Source of the DNA: Candidatus Nitrosopumilus sp.
GTDB lineage: Archaea; Thermoproteota; Nitrososphaeria; Nitrososphaerales; Nitrosopumilaceae
Direction: 5' to 3'
DNA length: 5,538 nucleotides
Assembly (NCBI GenBank): GCA_013043295.1
Contig: JABDOO010000115.1
Span: 1 to 5,538 of the forward strand
Program-made: the position numbers and the translations under genes
Shown here: one piece after another, positions 1 to 5,192 of the stretch
Position numbering within the stretch: the stretch's first letter is position 1
Layout of the letters: each line of letters starts with the position of its first letter
The notes under the pieces: model-generated
What the model was told of the DNA's origin: nothing
The model's database searches: none
What the model saw: only the letters and a program-made list of their open reading frames with translations

Positions 1-35
1 TTCCATAAAGTTGAAAATTTGATTTTAATTATAAA
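1..35 (-). terminator. T-rich tract after the SRP RNA (weak terminator candidate)
   Basis: Directly after the 3' end of the SRP RNA the minus strand reads TTTATAATT, then has a further TTTT run and no stem-loop. Archaeal RNA polymerase commonly stops at short oligo-T tracts without a hairpin, so this is a plausible termination zone. Nothing else recognisable lies in these 35 bases. Confidence 0.35.
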
Positions 36-351
36 GGTAGTAGATCTGCTGGCTCCAGTCTAGACGAATAGCCCCATTTCAAGGCGTACAAGATCCGCCA
101 CGTTGACGAGGAAGCGTGGATGCTCCAACTTAGGATTGCTCCCTCCCGGACCTCATCCCTTTCGTTGGTTCAGTCTTAGAAATTATCCCTTCGGATAATT
201 CTAGTCTTGCAACCACCCGCCTCGGCGTGATTTCATTTCCGCACACCAAGCGGGAATTACCTATCTAGAGATTTACCCAACAGTTACTGATCTCTGCATA
301 TAGCCGGTTTCAGAATAGGGCACGGCTGGCACCCTGATCCTACCTACTACC
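36..351 (-). ncRNA. ffs: Archaeal signal recognition particle (SRP, 7S) RNA
   Basis: This is the RNA scaffold of the signal recognition particle, which binds SRP54 and SRP19 and directs ribosomes making membrane or secreted proteins to the translocon. Read on the minus strand, the ends GGTAGTAG (351-344) and CTACTACC (43-36) pair perfectly, giving the helix 1 closure typical of archaeal SRP RNA. The SRP54-binding domain is at 152-138 (GGTCCGGGAGGGAGCA), with a GGGA tetraloop at 147-144 and the conserved AGCA on the 3' side. Helix 6 is the hairpin 200-181: eight perfect base pairs closed by GAAG, which fits the GNAR loop recognised by SRP19. The 5' Alu-like part (GTGCC... then CCGGCTAT and AATTCCCGC) also resembles known SRP RNAs. 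The length of about 316 nt is normal for archaea, and the locus is clearly more GC-rich than its surroundings. The exact ends are inferred from helix 1. Confidence 0.93.
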
Positions 352-370
352 ATTTTTCCTAAGAAAGTAT

Positions 371-380
371 GTTATATTTG
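371..380 (-). promoter_or_regulatory. TATA box of the SRP RNA gene
   Basis: The minus strand reads CAAATATAAC here, centred about 25 bases before the predicted SRP RNA 5' end at 351. This is the spacing expected for an archaeal TBP site. It lies immediately after the stop codon of the upstream thiolase gene (stop at 385-383), so the RNA probably has its own promoter and does not depend on read-through. Confidence 0.65.
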
Positions 381-382
381 CA

Positions 383-1297
383 TTAGGTTTGATTTTCTTT
401 TAGTTTTAAAACTACACTACAGACTGAACATACATTTCCTGTACATTCATTTCCACATTTTTTACATTTTGTTTTTTCTTTAGTGTTTGAATTCTTTACA
501 ACTTGAGATACTTTGAGAATTGATTGGTACAAATTATTTTTAATTCCACTATGTTGATTTTCTAATGAATTCAAAAACTCCCGAATTTCTGTCCGAATTC
601 CTTCATTCATGTGAGGACATGGTTCTGATTGAAAAGGCATATCATTTGTAAATGCATAAAAAACAATTTCAGATTCATAAATCTCACAAAATGGTTTTAT
701 TTTTCTTAAAGAGTTTGCAGAAGTATCTGGATCCATCCAACCAATCTTTGTTGTATCACCTGAAAGCATGTTTATCACAAATGTTTGTAAAGTATCGTCT
801 AGATTATGACCTGTTGCAATAACATTGGCACCTATATCATTTGCTGCGTAATCCATTGCTCGCCTTCTTAATGTTCCACAAATTGAACATGATGAAGTTT
901 TTTCATTTTCTCGTAAATCTAGTGCTTCATCAAGTGTTAATTCAAAAAGATCTTTGTAAGAATAGACTTTATGTTCTACATTAAGATCTTTACAAAACTT
1001 TTCAACAATTTCTAATGCTTCATTCCTATATCCTGGAATTCCTTCATCAATAGTGATTGCTTTTATTCTAAAACTATGTGTTGATGCCATTTCATTAATA
1101 ATTTTTAATAATGCCAGAGAATCTTTTCCTCCAGAAACTGCAACAGCTACTAATTCATCATGTTTGATCATGTTATATTTTGAAATAGTTTTTGCAGTTT
1201 TTCTTACAATAGATCTTGAAAAACATTGTGAACAAAGCTTTTCACCAGAATATTTTCTAGTATATGCAGCAGAATTTTCACATCTATCACAATTCAT
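383..1297 (-). CDS. NcsA/TtuA-family tRNA 2-thiouridine synthetase (TIGR00269-type)
   Basis: The product (304 aa) is a cytosolic PP-loop ATPase that activates a tRNA uridine by adenylation and replaces its oxygen with sulfur. Visible in order are an N-terminal zinc ribbon (C3, C6, C22, C25), the ATP pyrophosphatase loop SGGKDS at 55-60, CSIC at 137-140, ATGHN at 161-165, PCPH around C227, and a second C-terminal zinc ribbon (C278, C281, C290, C293, with an extra C285). In characterised relatives the two cysteines of the CxxC and the later cysteine form the catalytic site and hold a 4Fe-4S cluster. All three are present here (C137, C140, C227). The family includes CTU1/NcsA, acting at wobble U34, and TtuA, acting at U54. 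A mesophilic host would favour the U34 role, but the sequence alone does not decide. The gene starts 43 bases after the protease gene ends, so the two may be cotranscribed. No clear Shine-Dalgarno sequence is seen. Confidence 0.88.
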   Translation of the reverse strand: MNCDRCENSAAYTRKYSGEKLCSQCFSRSIVRKTAKTISKYNMIKHDELVAVAVSGGKDSLALLKIINEMASTHSFRIKAITIDEGIPGYRNEALEIVEKFCKDLNVEHKVYSYKDLFELTLDEALDLRENEKTSSCSICGTLRRRAMDYAANDIGANVIATGHNLDDTLQTFVINMLSGDTTKIGWMDPDTSANSLRKIKPFCEIYESEIVFYAFTNDMPFQSEPCPHMNEGIRTEIREFLNSLENQHSGIKNNLYQSILKVSQVVKNSNTKEKTKCKKCGNECTGNVCSVCSVVLKLKENQT

Positions 1298-1340
1298 GAA
1301 ATTATCTTGTTTTTTTCATTAATGATTCTTTAGGTGTTTT

Positions 1341-2537
1341 CTATATTGTGAACCAACCGGACTTCAAATATGACAAGGCGATATTGAGGCCAAATATTAC
1401 AAATGTGAATGCATAGATTCCCCACATTACAATATTGACTGATTTATCTGAAATTCTCTTATCAATTATTGTGTGAATAAATTTCCCCCCATCCAAAATT
1501 GGTAAAGGAAGCATGTTGATAATACCGATGAAAAATGAGATCATCCAAAGCCATAACAAGAACATTGAAAGATTTGGATCATTCCATTCAATGAAATTCA
1601 TTATAGGTTTGTAAGCAAATGTATTGTCTCTCATAATTCCAATTAATCCTCTTTCAGGATCTTCAGGTGCAGGCATAATCTCTACACCGAAATTCAATGG
1701 TTGCCCATCTCTTATTACAGAAACACTTGCCGTATCACCTGGACTCAGAGCTGGAAAGTCGACTGGACTCAAAATCGGTATATCATTTATTGATGTGATA
1801 ATGTCATTTGCAAGTAACCCTGCTTGTTCTGCACCAGAGTTTTCAATTATTGAAAGAATCAAAACCCCATCTGGAAGTTCATAAAATGTACTCAAAAGTG
1901 GTTCAGGTAAAACCATTGCAAAAAATGGATTTGTCAATAAAATAACCCCTAAAACAAATGCAAACAAAACATTTGATGTAGCACCAGCACCAATTACTCT
2001 TAATTTTGAAATCTTTTTAGCTTTTTCGAATTCTTCTTCATCTGGCTCTACAAATCCTGCAAACATTGCAATAAATATTGCAAAACCACCTGTTTTGATT
2101 TTTATTTTTTCTAAAGCAGCTACAATACCATGTGCTCCTTCATGAATAACTAGTACAATAGGAATTGACAGTAAAAAGTAGGTAATTGATGATGCTGATG
2201 TTAACGTGACTCCTGGAATCAATACAGTTAACTCTGAGAATTCTGATTGTGCTACAAAAAAGTTTGAAACATTGTTTAACAAAAACCAAAATGCAAAGCC
2301 CATCATAATAAAACCTGCAATCACACTTGTATCTGCAAACACTCGAATTCCCCTTCTAGTTCGACTTAACAACTTTAAGAGAACTTCATTTACCCCTTTG
2401 TTTTTGTATACTAAACTATATGCTTTAATCTCAAAACCATACTTTTCAAATTTGAGAGCTTTTGCAACGACTACAATGACTACCCAAGCCATTAAGACAT
2501 AGATTATCGAATTCTGTGTAATAAAATCAAGTTCCAA
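1341..2537 (-). CDS. Site-2-protease-type (M50) membrane zinc metalloprotease with PDZ domain
   Basis: This is a multi-pass membrane protease of the S2P/RseP type, which cleaves substrates within the membrane, often releasing regulators. I prefer a TTG start at 2537, giving 398 aa; the frame stays open to an ATG at 2678, but that extension is antisense to the start of cutA. In the 398-aa numbering, HEGAH at 132-136 is the HExxH zinc motif, inside a hydrophobic segment at about 118-142. The second motif, NMLPLPILDG (N341, P344, D349), supplies the third zinc ligand. Other likely membrane segments are at about 10-28, 68-88, 180-202, 323-345 and 366-391. A PDZ-like domain (about 223-290, including SGAEQAGLLANDIITSIND) lies between the two catalytic motifs, as in archaeal and bacterial homologues. 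An ATG at 2492 is an alternative start, but it would cut the first membrane segment in half. The substrate is unknown. Confidence 0.87.
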   Translation of the reverse strand: MELDFITQNSIIYVLMAWVVIVVVAKALKFEKYGFEIKAYSLVYKNKGVNEVLLKLLSRTRRGIRVFADTSVIAGFIMMGFAFWFLLNNVSNFFVAQSEFSELTVLIPGVTLTSASSITYFLLSIPIVLVIHEGAHGIVAALEKIKIKTGGFAIFIAMFAGFVEPDEEEFEKAKKISKLRVIGAGATSNVLFAFVLGVILLTNPFFAMVLPEPLLSTFYELPDGVLILSIIENSGAEQAGLLANDIITSINDIPILSPVDFPALSPGDTASVSVIRDGQPLNFGVEIMPAPEDPERGLIGIMRDNTFAYKPIMNFIEWNDPNLSMFLLWLWMISFFIGIINMLPLPILDGGKFIHTIIDKRISDKSVNIVMWGIYAFTFVIFGLNIALSYLKSGWFTI

Positions 2538-2549
2538 ACTAATTGTTAA

Positions 2550-2559
2550 TTTTTTAAGG
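2550..2559 (+). promoter_or_regulatory. TATA-like box for cutA
   Basis: The sequence TTTTTTAAGG is centred about 27 bases before the cutA ATG at 2581, so transcription would begin at or next to the start codon (leaderless). The same 43-base divergent spacer (2538-2580) must also serve the protease gene. On the minus strand the best candidate is ACGATAAATG (2575-2566), which is weaker and about 33 bases before the TTG. Confidence 0.45.
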
Positions 2560-2580
2560 TACGGACATTTATCGTTTACT

Positions 2581-2892
2581 ATGAAACCAGTAATAATCAT
2601 CTCAACATATCCTAATAAAAAATCAATTTCAAAAATTGCAAGTGAACTTGTAAAAAATAAAACAGTAGCATGTGTCAATATTTCTAAAATTTCTTCAATT
2701 TACTCTTGGAAAGGAAAAATTGAAAATTCTTCAGAATATCTTGCTATTTTTAAAACGATAACAAAAAACAAGACAAAGTTGAAGAAGAAAATTAAAGAAA
2801 CTCATCCTTATGATGTTCCCGAAATAGCTGAAATTGACGTTACCTCTATTGACAAATTATACTTGAAATGGTTAGTTGAAGCTACAAACTAA
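2581..2892 (+). CDS. cutA: CutA1 family divalent-cation tolerance protein
   Basis: The product is a small cytosolic protein (103 aa, the usual family length) of the CutA1 family, whose members form very stable trimers with a PII-like fold. The name comes from copper tolerance in E. coli, but the molecular role in archaea is not established. Family landmarks are ACVNI (30-34), YSWKGKI (41-47) with the conserved Trp and Gly, the FKT at 57-59, and the strongly conserved THPYDVPEI at 74-82. The ATG at 2581 gives the standard N-terminus, with the first beta strand (KPVIIISTYP) starting at once. The gene is divergent from the protease. Its TAA stop overlaps the stop codon of the convergent pelA by four bases (2889-2892). 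Confidence 0.93.
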   Translation: MKPVIIISTYPNKKSISKIASELVKNKTVACVNISKISSIYSWKGKIENSSEYLAIFKTITKNKTKLKKKIKETHPYDVPEIAEIDVTSIDKLYLKWLVEATN

Positions 2893-3941
2893 GATTCTAC
2901 AGCATAACGCAATAGAGAAACTATTCCACCTAATCCTGATACTCTAAGTCCAATATCTGTAGAAGAGTCAACACTGTAAATCTTGACTCCTTTTGTTTCA
3001 GCATCATTTAGAAAATTCATTACTTCCTGCTCATCATTTTCTTGAATCACTTTATCAGAAAATACCAGTGATTCCACTGCTCCCATCTGATTTGCATTAA
3101 TTGTTTCACTATATCCCATAGTGAATTTTCTGCTTGTTTTATTTGCTAGAATCATCACCTCATCGATAATTGATGAGGCTTTTGCCAATTTACTATCAGA
3201 CATTATCTCTTGCATTGATTGTGATTTTGTGAATGTGTAAATTCCATCTTCTCCTCCAGAATCAATTCCATCTACAACTTGAATTTTATATTTTTGAAGT
3301 TTTTGTGACTTTTCAATGAAATTTGCAAATCTTTTCTTTGTTTCACCTGGGCCAAAAATTACTATCGTATCTCCTTCTTTGAAAATAGTTGATATTGCTT
3401 GTTGAACTTGTTCAAAGAATTTTTCAATGTTGAAATTTGTTTTGTATCTTTTTCCACCAGAACCCGAATAGATATTAGGCATAAATTCCAAATGTGTACC
3501 TCTTAACCTTGCAATTCCACTATCACTTGTATCAATTGCAACTAGTATGAAACTAACTTGATTGTTACTTGATTCTAAAAGTTTTTTTTCAATAGGTAAC
3601 CATTTTTTCTTTGAAATAGTAATCCCATCATTTAATTTTAAAATAAAAGAATGATGTGATCCGTGTGGAACTGATTCATTACTTGATTCAGAAATTGTCC
3701 CTCCTACTCTTAATCTATCTAGAACATTATCAAGTGAAATTTTTTCAACCGTTAATGCAATTCTTACTTTAATTCTTTCCCCTTTATCTGGTCTGGAATA
3801 ATCTTTATCTTGTTTTAGAACTCTTGTTGTATCTCCAATTACCTTATCACTTTCTTTGATAATTCGACGTAAATTCAAAAGATCTTCAGAATCTTCCGGA
3901 ATAACTGAAATTGAATTTTCATCTATCTCTTTTGTAATCAT
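2889..3941 (-). CDS. pelA: mRNA surveillance protein Pelota (archaeal Dom34)
   Basis: Pelota enters the A site of stalled ribosomes and, with the archaeal EF1A GTPase and ABCE1, splits them in no-go and non-stop rescue. The product is 350 aa, as expected for the family. The three eRF1-like domains follow in order: an N-terminal Sm-like domain (about 1-125, with GERIKVRIALTVEKI at 54-68), a central domain (about 128-255, with FILVAIDTSDSGIARLRG and IFGPG at 195-199), and a C-terminal domain (about 258-348, with MGYSETINANQMGAVESLVFSD and the final SGLGGIVSLLRY). There is no GGQ motif, which separates Pelota from the release factor aRF1. The start lies 32 bases after the stop of the upstream 138-residue gene. 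I see no well-placed TATA box for a leaderless transcript in that gap, so cotranscription is plausible. Confidence 0.95.
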   Translation of the reverse strand: MITKEIDENSISVIPEDSEDLLNLRRIIKESDKVIGDTTRVLKQDKDYSRPDKGERIKVRIALTVEKISLDNVLDRLRVGGTISESSNESVPHGSHHSFILKLNDGITISKKKWLPIEKKLLESSNNQVSFILVAIDTSDSGIARLRGTHLEFMPNIYSGSGGKRYKTNFNIEKFFEQVQQAISTIFKEGDTIVIFGPGETKKRFANFIEKSQKLQKYKIQVVDGIDSGGEDGIYTFTKSQSMQEIMSDSKLAKASSIIDEVMILANKTSRKFTMGYSETINANQMGAVESLVFSDKVIQENDEQEVMNFLNDAETKGVKIYSVDSSTDIGLRVSGLGGIVSLLRYAVES

Positions 3942-3973
3942 AATATTGTTCTATTTTAGAAAAAGAAAATAGT

Positions 3974-4390
3974 TTAACTTGTTGGTTCTTCTGTTTTTGT
4001 TTCTTCAGATTTCTTTTTTAGATAATTTTCAACCCATTCTATAGTAAGGACACCTGATTCAGATAGATTCGTAAGAGAATTAGCTGATGCATCTCCAGAT
4101 ACTTTACCATTGTTTCTCTTTATCTGTCTCCATTTCAAAGATGTATTGCCACTTTTTGAATTATAGATTATTCCTAAAACATCTTTTCCATTTACAAATG
4201 TAATATCTCTAATTTTTTTCAGTGTAACTTTATCGGCTGCCTCTACATAGATCGCTCCTAAACTATCCTCTCTTTCTGCAAAAACTTCTGAATCTTCCAA
4301 ATATGCTCTTGGAGCATAGGACATGCAAGTACTTGTAATTACAAATCTTCTAAAACTCTCCAATGAGGCAGGAGTATCTATTGTAACCAT
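3974..4390 (-). CDS. Conserved-looking protein of unknown function, 138 aa
   Basis: I do not recognise this family. The protein is soluble-looking, with no signal peptide or membrane segment. Residues 1-125 show alternating strand- and helix-like stretches (FRRFVITSTCMSY, LGAIYVEAADKVTLKKIRDITFV, DVLGIIYNS, SLKWRQIKR), ending in a helix TIEWVENYLKKKSEE. The last 15 or so residues are a charged, low-complexity Lys/Glu/Thr tail that is probably disordered. Only one cysteine (C22) is present and no catalytic motif stands out. The region TSLKWRQIKRNNGK is basic and could contact nucleic acid, but that is a guess. A TATA-like box precedes the ATG at leaderless spacing, and pelA follows after 32 bases, which suggests a shared transcript and a possible link to translation. 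An alternative start is M23. Confidence 0.72.
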   Translation of the reverse strand: MVTIDTPASLESFRRFVITSTCMSYAPRAYLEDSEVFAEREDSLGAIYVEAADKVTLKKIRDITFVNGKDVLGIIYNSKSGNTSLKWRQIKRNNGKVSGDASANSLTNLSESGVLTIEWVENYLKKKSEETKTEEPTS

Positions 4391-4410
4391 TTGGAATGAA
4401 TGAACTATTT

Positions 4411-4420
4411 GCCATTTATC
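4411..4420 (-). promoter_or_regulatory. TATA-like box for the 138-aa gene (and possibly pelA)
   Basis: The minus strand reads GATAAATGGC, centred about 26 bases before the ATG at 4390, which fits a leaderless archaeal transcript. The same bases read TTTATC on the plus strand and could, less convincingly, help drive transcription toward the guide RNA at 4465. Confidence 0.4.
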
Positions 4421-4464
4421 AAGCTTCTTGAAAGACTCAATAGGAATCTGCTTGAAATATGGCT

Positions 4465-4526
4465 TGCAGGCCGTGATGTACCTATCCCTTTGATTGATGA
4501 TGAGGATCTTGAGTTCTGAGCCTGCA
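4465..4526 (+). ncRNA. Box C/D guide sRNA, predicted to target wobble C34 of tRNA-Leu(CAA)
   Basis: Box C/D sRNAs assemble with L7Ae, Nop5 and fibrillarin to direct 2'-O-methylation. The ends TGCAGGC (4465-4471) and GCCTGCA (4520-4526) form a perfect 7-bp stem. Box C is GTGATGT (4473-4479, differing from RTGATGA only in the last base) and box D is CTGA (4516-4519). Together they give an exact kink-turn: a 3-nt bulge (C, G, T), tandem G-A and A-G pairs, a U-U pair and a G-C pair. Internally there is a perfect C' box ATGATGA (4497-4503) and a degenerate D' box TTGA (4490-4493), three bases apart. The D guide (4504-4515) is 12 nt, the usual archaeal length, and its complement is AACUCAAGAUCC. 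The N+5 base is G4511, which points to the C of CUCAAGA, the loop expected for archaeal tRNA-Leu(CAA). The D' guide is ACCTATCCCT (4480-4489) and has no target I can name. The structure is seen directly; the target is inferred. Confidence 0.8.
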
Positions 4527-4533
4527 TTAGGAT

Positions 4534-4541
4534 TTTAATTA
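4534..4541 (+). promoter_or_regulatory. TATA box for the YjbQ-family gene
   Basis: TTTAATTA is centred about 25 bases before the ATG at 4562, matching an archaeal TBP site for a leaderless transcript. It begins eight bases after the guide sRNA stem ends, so the two transcription units are packed tightly but need not be shared. Confidence 0.55.
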
Positions 4542-4561
4542 ATGATGATTAATAGAAAAAT

Positions 4562-4981
4562 ATGAAATCTCTAACTGATTATTTGACTTTTGAAGTAAAA
4601 ACTAGGAGAGCCTTTGTTAACATTACACCTGATGTAAGAAAACTAGTAACAAAAAGCAAGATCCAAGAAGGACTATGTCTTGTAAATGCAATGCACATTA
4701 CTGCAAGTGTTTTCATAAATGACAATGAAGGTGGATTACTTCATGATTATGAAAAATGGCTAGAGGAATTAGCACCACATGCACCAACAACACAATATGA
4801 TCATAATAATACAGGTGAGGATAATGCAGATGCTCATCTAAAGCGACAAGTAATGGGAAGAGAAGTTGTTGTTGCTATAACTAATGGCAAATTAGATTTT
4901 GGACCATGGGAAGAAATTTTCTATGGAGAATTTGACGGAAAAAGACCAAAAAGAGTTTTAGTTAAAATTATTGGTGAATAG
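4562..4981 (+). CDS. yjbQ: YjbQ/UPF0047 family protein
   Basis: The product is a compact cytosolic protein (139 aa, the standard family length). Some members show weak thiamine-phosphate synthase activity, hence the database name 'secondary thiamine-phosphate synthase', but the physiological role is unsettled. Family landmarks are H45 in the MHITASVFINDNEGG segment (44-58), D62 with W66 in HDYEKWLEEL, and the signature H81 to H92 (E86, D87, N88, A91, H92). Toward the C-terminus come G109, G114, W116 (KLDFGPWEEIF) and the final YGEFDG (121-126). The conserved His and acidic residues suggest a metal or phosphate site. The ATG at 4562 is chosen because it starts the usual first strand and has a well-spaced TATA box. 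Its stop abuts the convergent small cysteine-cluster gene, with no bases between them. Confidence 0.9.
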   Translation: MKSLTDYLTFEVKTRRAFVNITPDVRKLVTKSKIQEGLCLVNAMHITASVFINDNEGGLLHDYEKWLEELAPHAPTTQYDHNNTGEDNADAHLKRQVMGREVVVAITNGKLDFGPWEEIFYGEFDGKRPKRVLVKIIGE

Positions 4982-5146
4982 TTATCCAAAGTCTGCATCA
5001 CGCTTTTGACTTTGTGATTCATTCTTTCTTGCAGCATCTCTGAATTCATCATTATGATTTTGAGGTCCGTGTCCACATTTTACACATGCAATTTTGAATC
5101 CATCTTCATTTTTTTCATATGTCTCACAGCCACAGAAACATGCCAT
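4982..5146 (-). CDS. Small cysteine-cluster (zinc-ribbon-like) protein, 54 aa
   Basis: This short gene encodes MACFCGCETYEKNEDGFKIA followed by 34 more residues. It carries a CxCxC cluster (C3, C5, C7) and a CVKC pair (C21, C24), with H26 close by. That is enough ligands for one zinc ion, as in small zinc-ribbon proteins, although the CxCxC spacing is unusual. The second half (about 31-54) is hydrophilic and rich in Asn, Asp, Lys, Arg and Gln, probably helical or disordered. No signal or membrane segment is present. Coding status is supported by the ordered cysteine pattern, AT-rich codon use like the neighbours, and a well-placed TATA box before the ATG. It ends exactly where the YjbQ gene ends. 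The function is unknown; binding of nucleic acid or a protein partner would be typical of such proteins, but nothing here shows it. Confidence 0.75.
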   Translation of the reverse strand: MACFCGCETYEKNEDGFKIACVKCGHGPQNHNDEFRDAARKNESQSQKRDADFG

Positions 5147-5168
5147 GATTGAATATATTTTCTAAGAC

Positions 5169-5176
5169 GATATATC
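5169..5176 (-). promoter_or_regulatory. TATA box for the 54-aa gene
   Basis: The minus strand reads GATATATC (also a palindrome), centred about 27 bases before the ATG at 5146, again consistent with leaderless transcription. It sits within the 46-base gap after the metal-regulator gene, so the small gene can be transcribed independently of it. Confidence 0.5.
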
Positions 5177-5192
5177 TTTTGGGTTATTTCTC

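Noticed and set aside
36..351. Possible riboswitch, RNase P RNA or rRNA fragment in the GC-rich left block
   Set aside because: The helix 1 ends, the SRP54 domain sequence and the GNAR helix 6 loop fit SRP RNA throughout, and no RNase P or rRNA signatures are present.
1053..1322. Open plus-strand frame antisense to the start of the thiolase gene
   Set aside because: The opposite strand encodes the PP-loop and zinc ribbon of a clear family, and this frame has no recognisable motif. It is a shadow.
1624..1884. Open plus-strand frame antisense to the protease PDZ region
   Set aside because: It has no family features, while the minus strand carries a well-defined PDZ domain here.
2182..2205. 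TGATGATG followed by CTGA on the plus strand, resembling box C/D elements
   Set aside because: It lies inside the protease coding region, has no closing stem and no room for guides.
2206..2502. Open plus-strand frame antisense to the N-terminal half of the protease
   Set aside because: Its composition mirrors the hydrophobic helices on the other strand, and no start signal or motif is seen.
4480..4491. D' guide matching the peptidyl-transferase loop of 23S rRNA (GGGAUAACAGG)
   Set aside because: Only about six or seven bases match before the pairing breaks, too few for a credible guide-target duplex.
4400..4519. A 39-codon plus-strand frame (MNYLPFIKLL...) filling the spacer
   Set aside because: Its start directly follows an in-frame stop, it matches nothing I recognise, and its second half is fully explained by the guide sRNA; its TGA stop is part of the D box CTGA. 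I treat it as coincidental.
4541..4552. A second ATGATGA-like C box just after the sRNA
   Set aside because: It is in AT-rich promoter DNA with no D box, stem or guide. It is low-complexity sequence before the YjbQ start.
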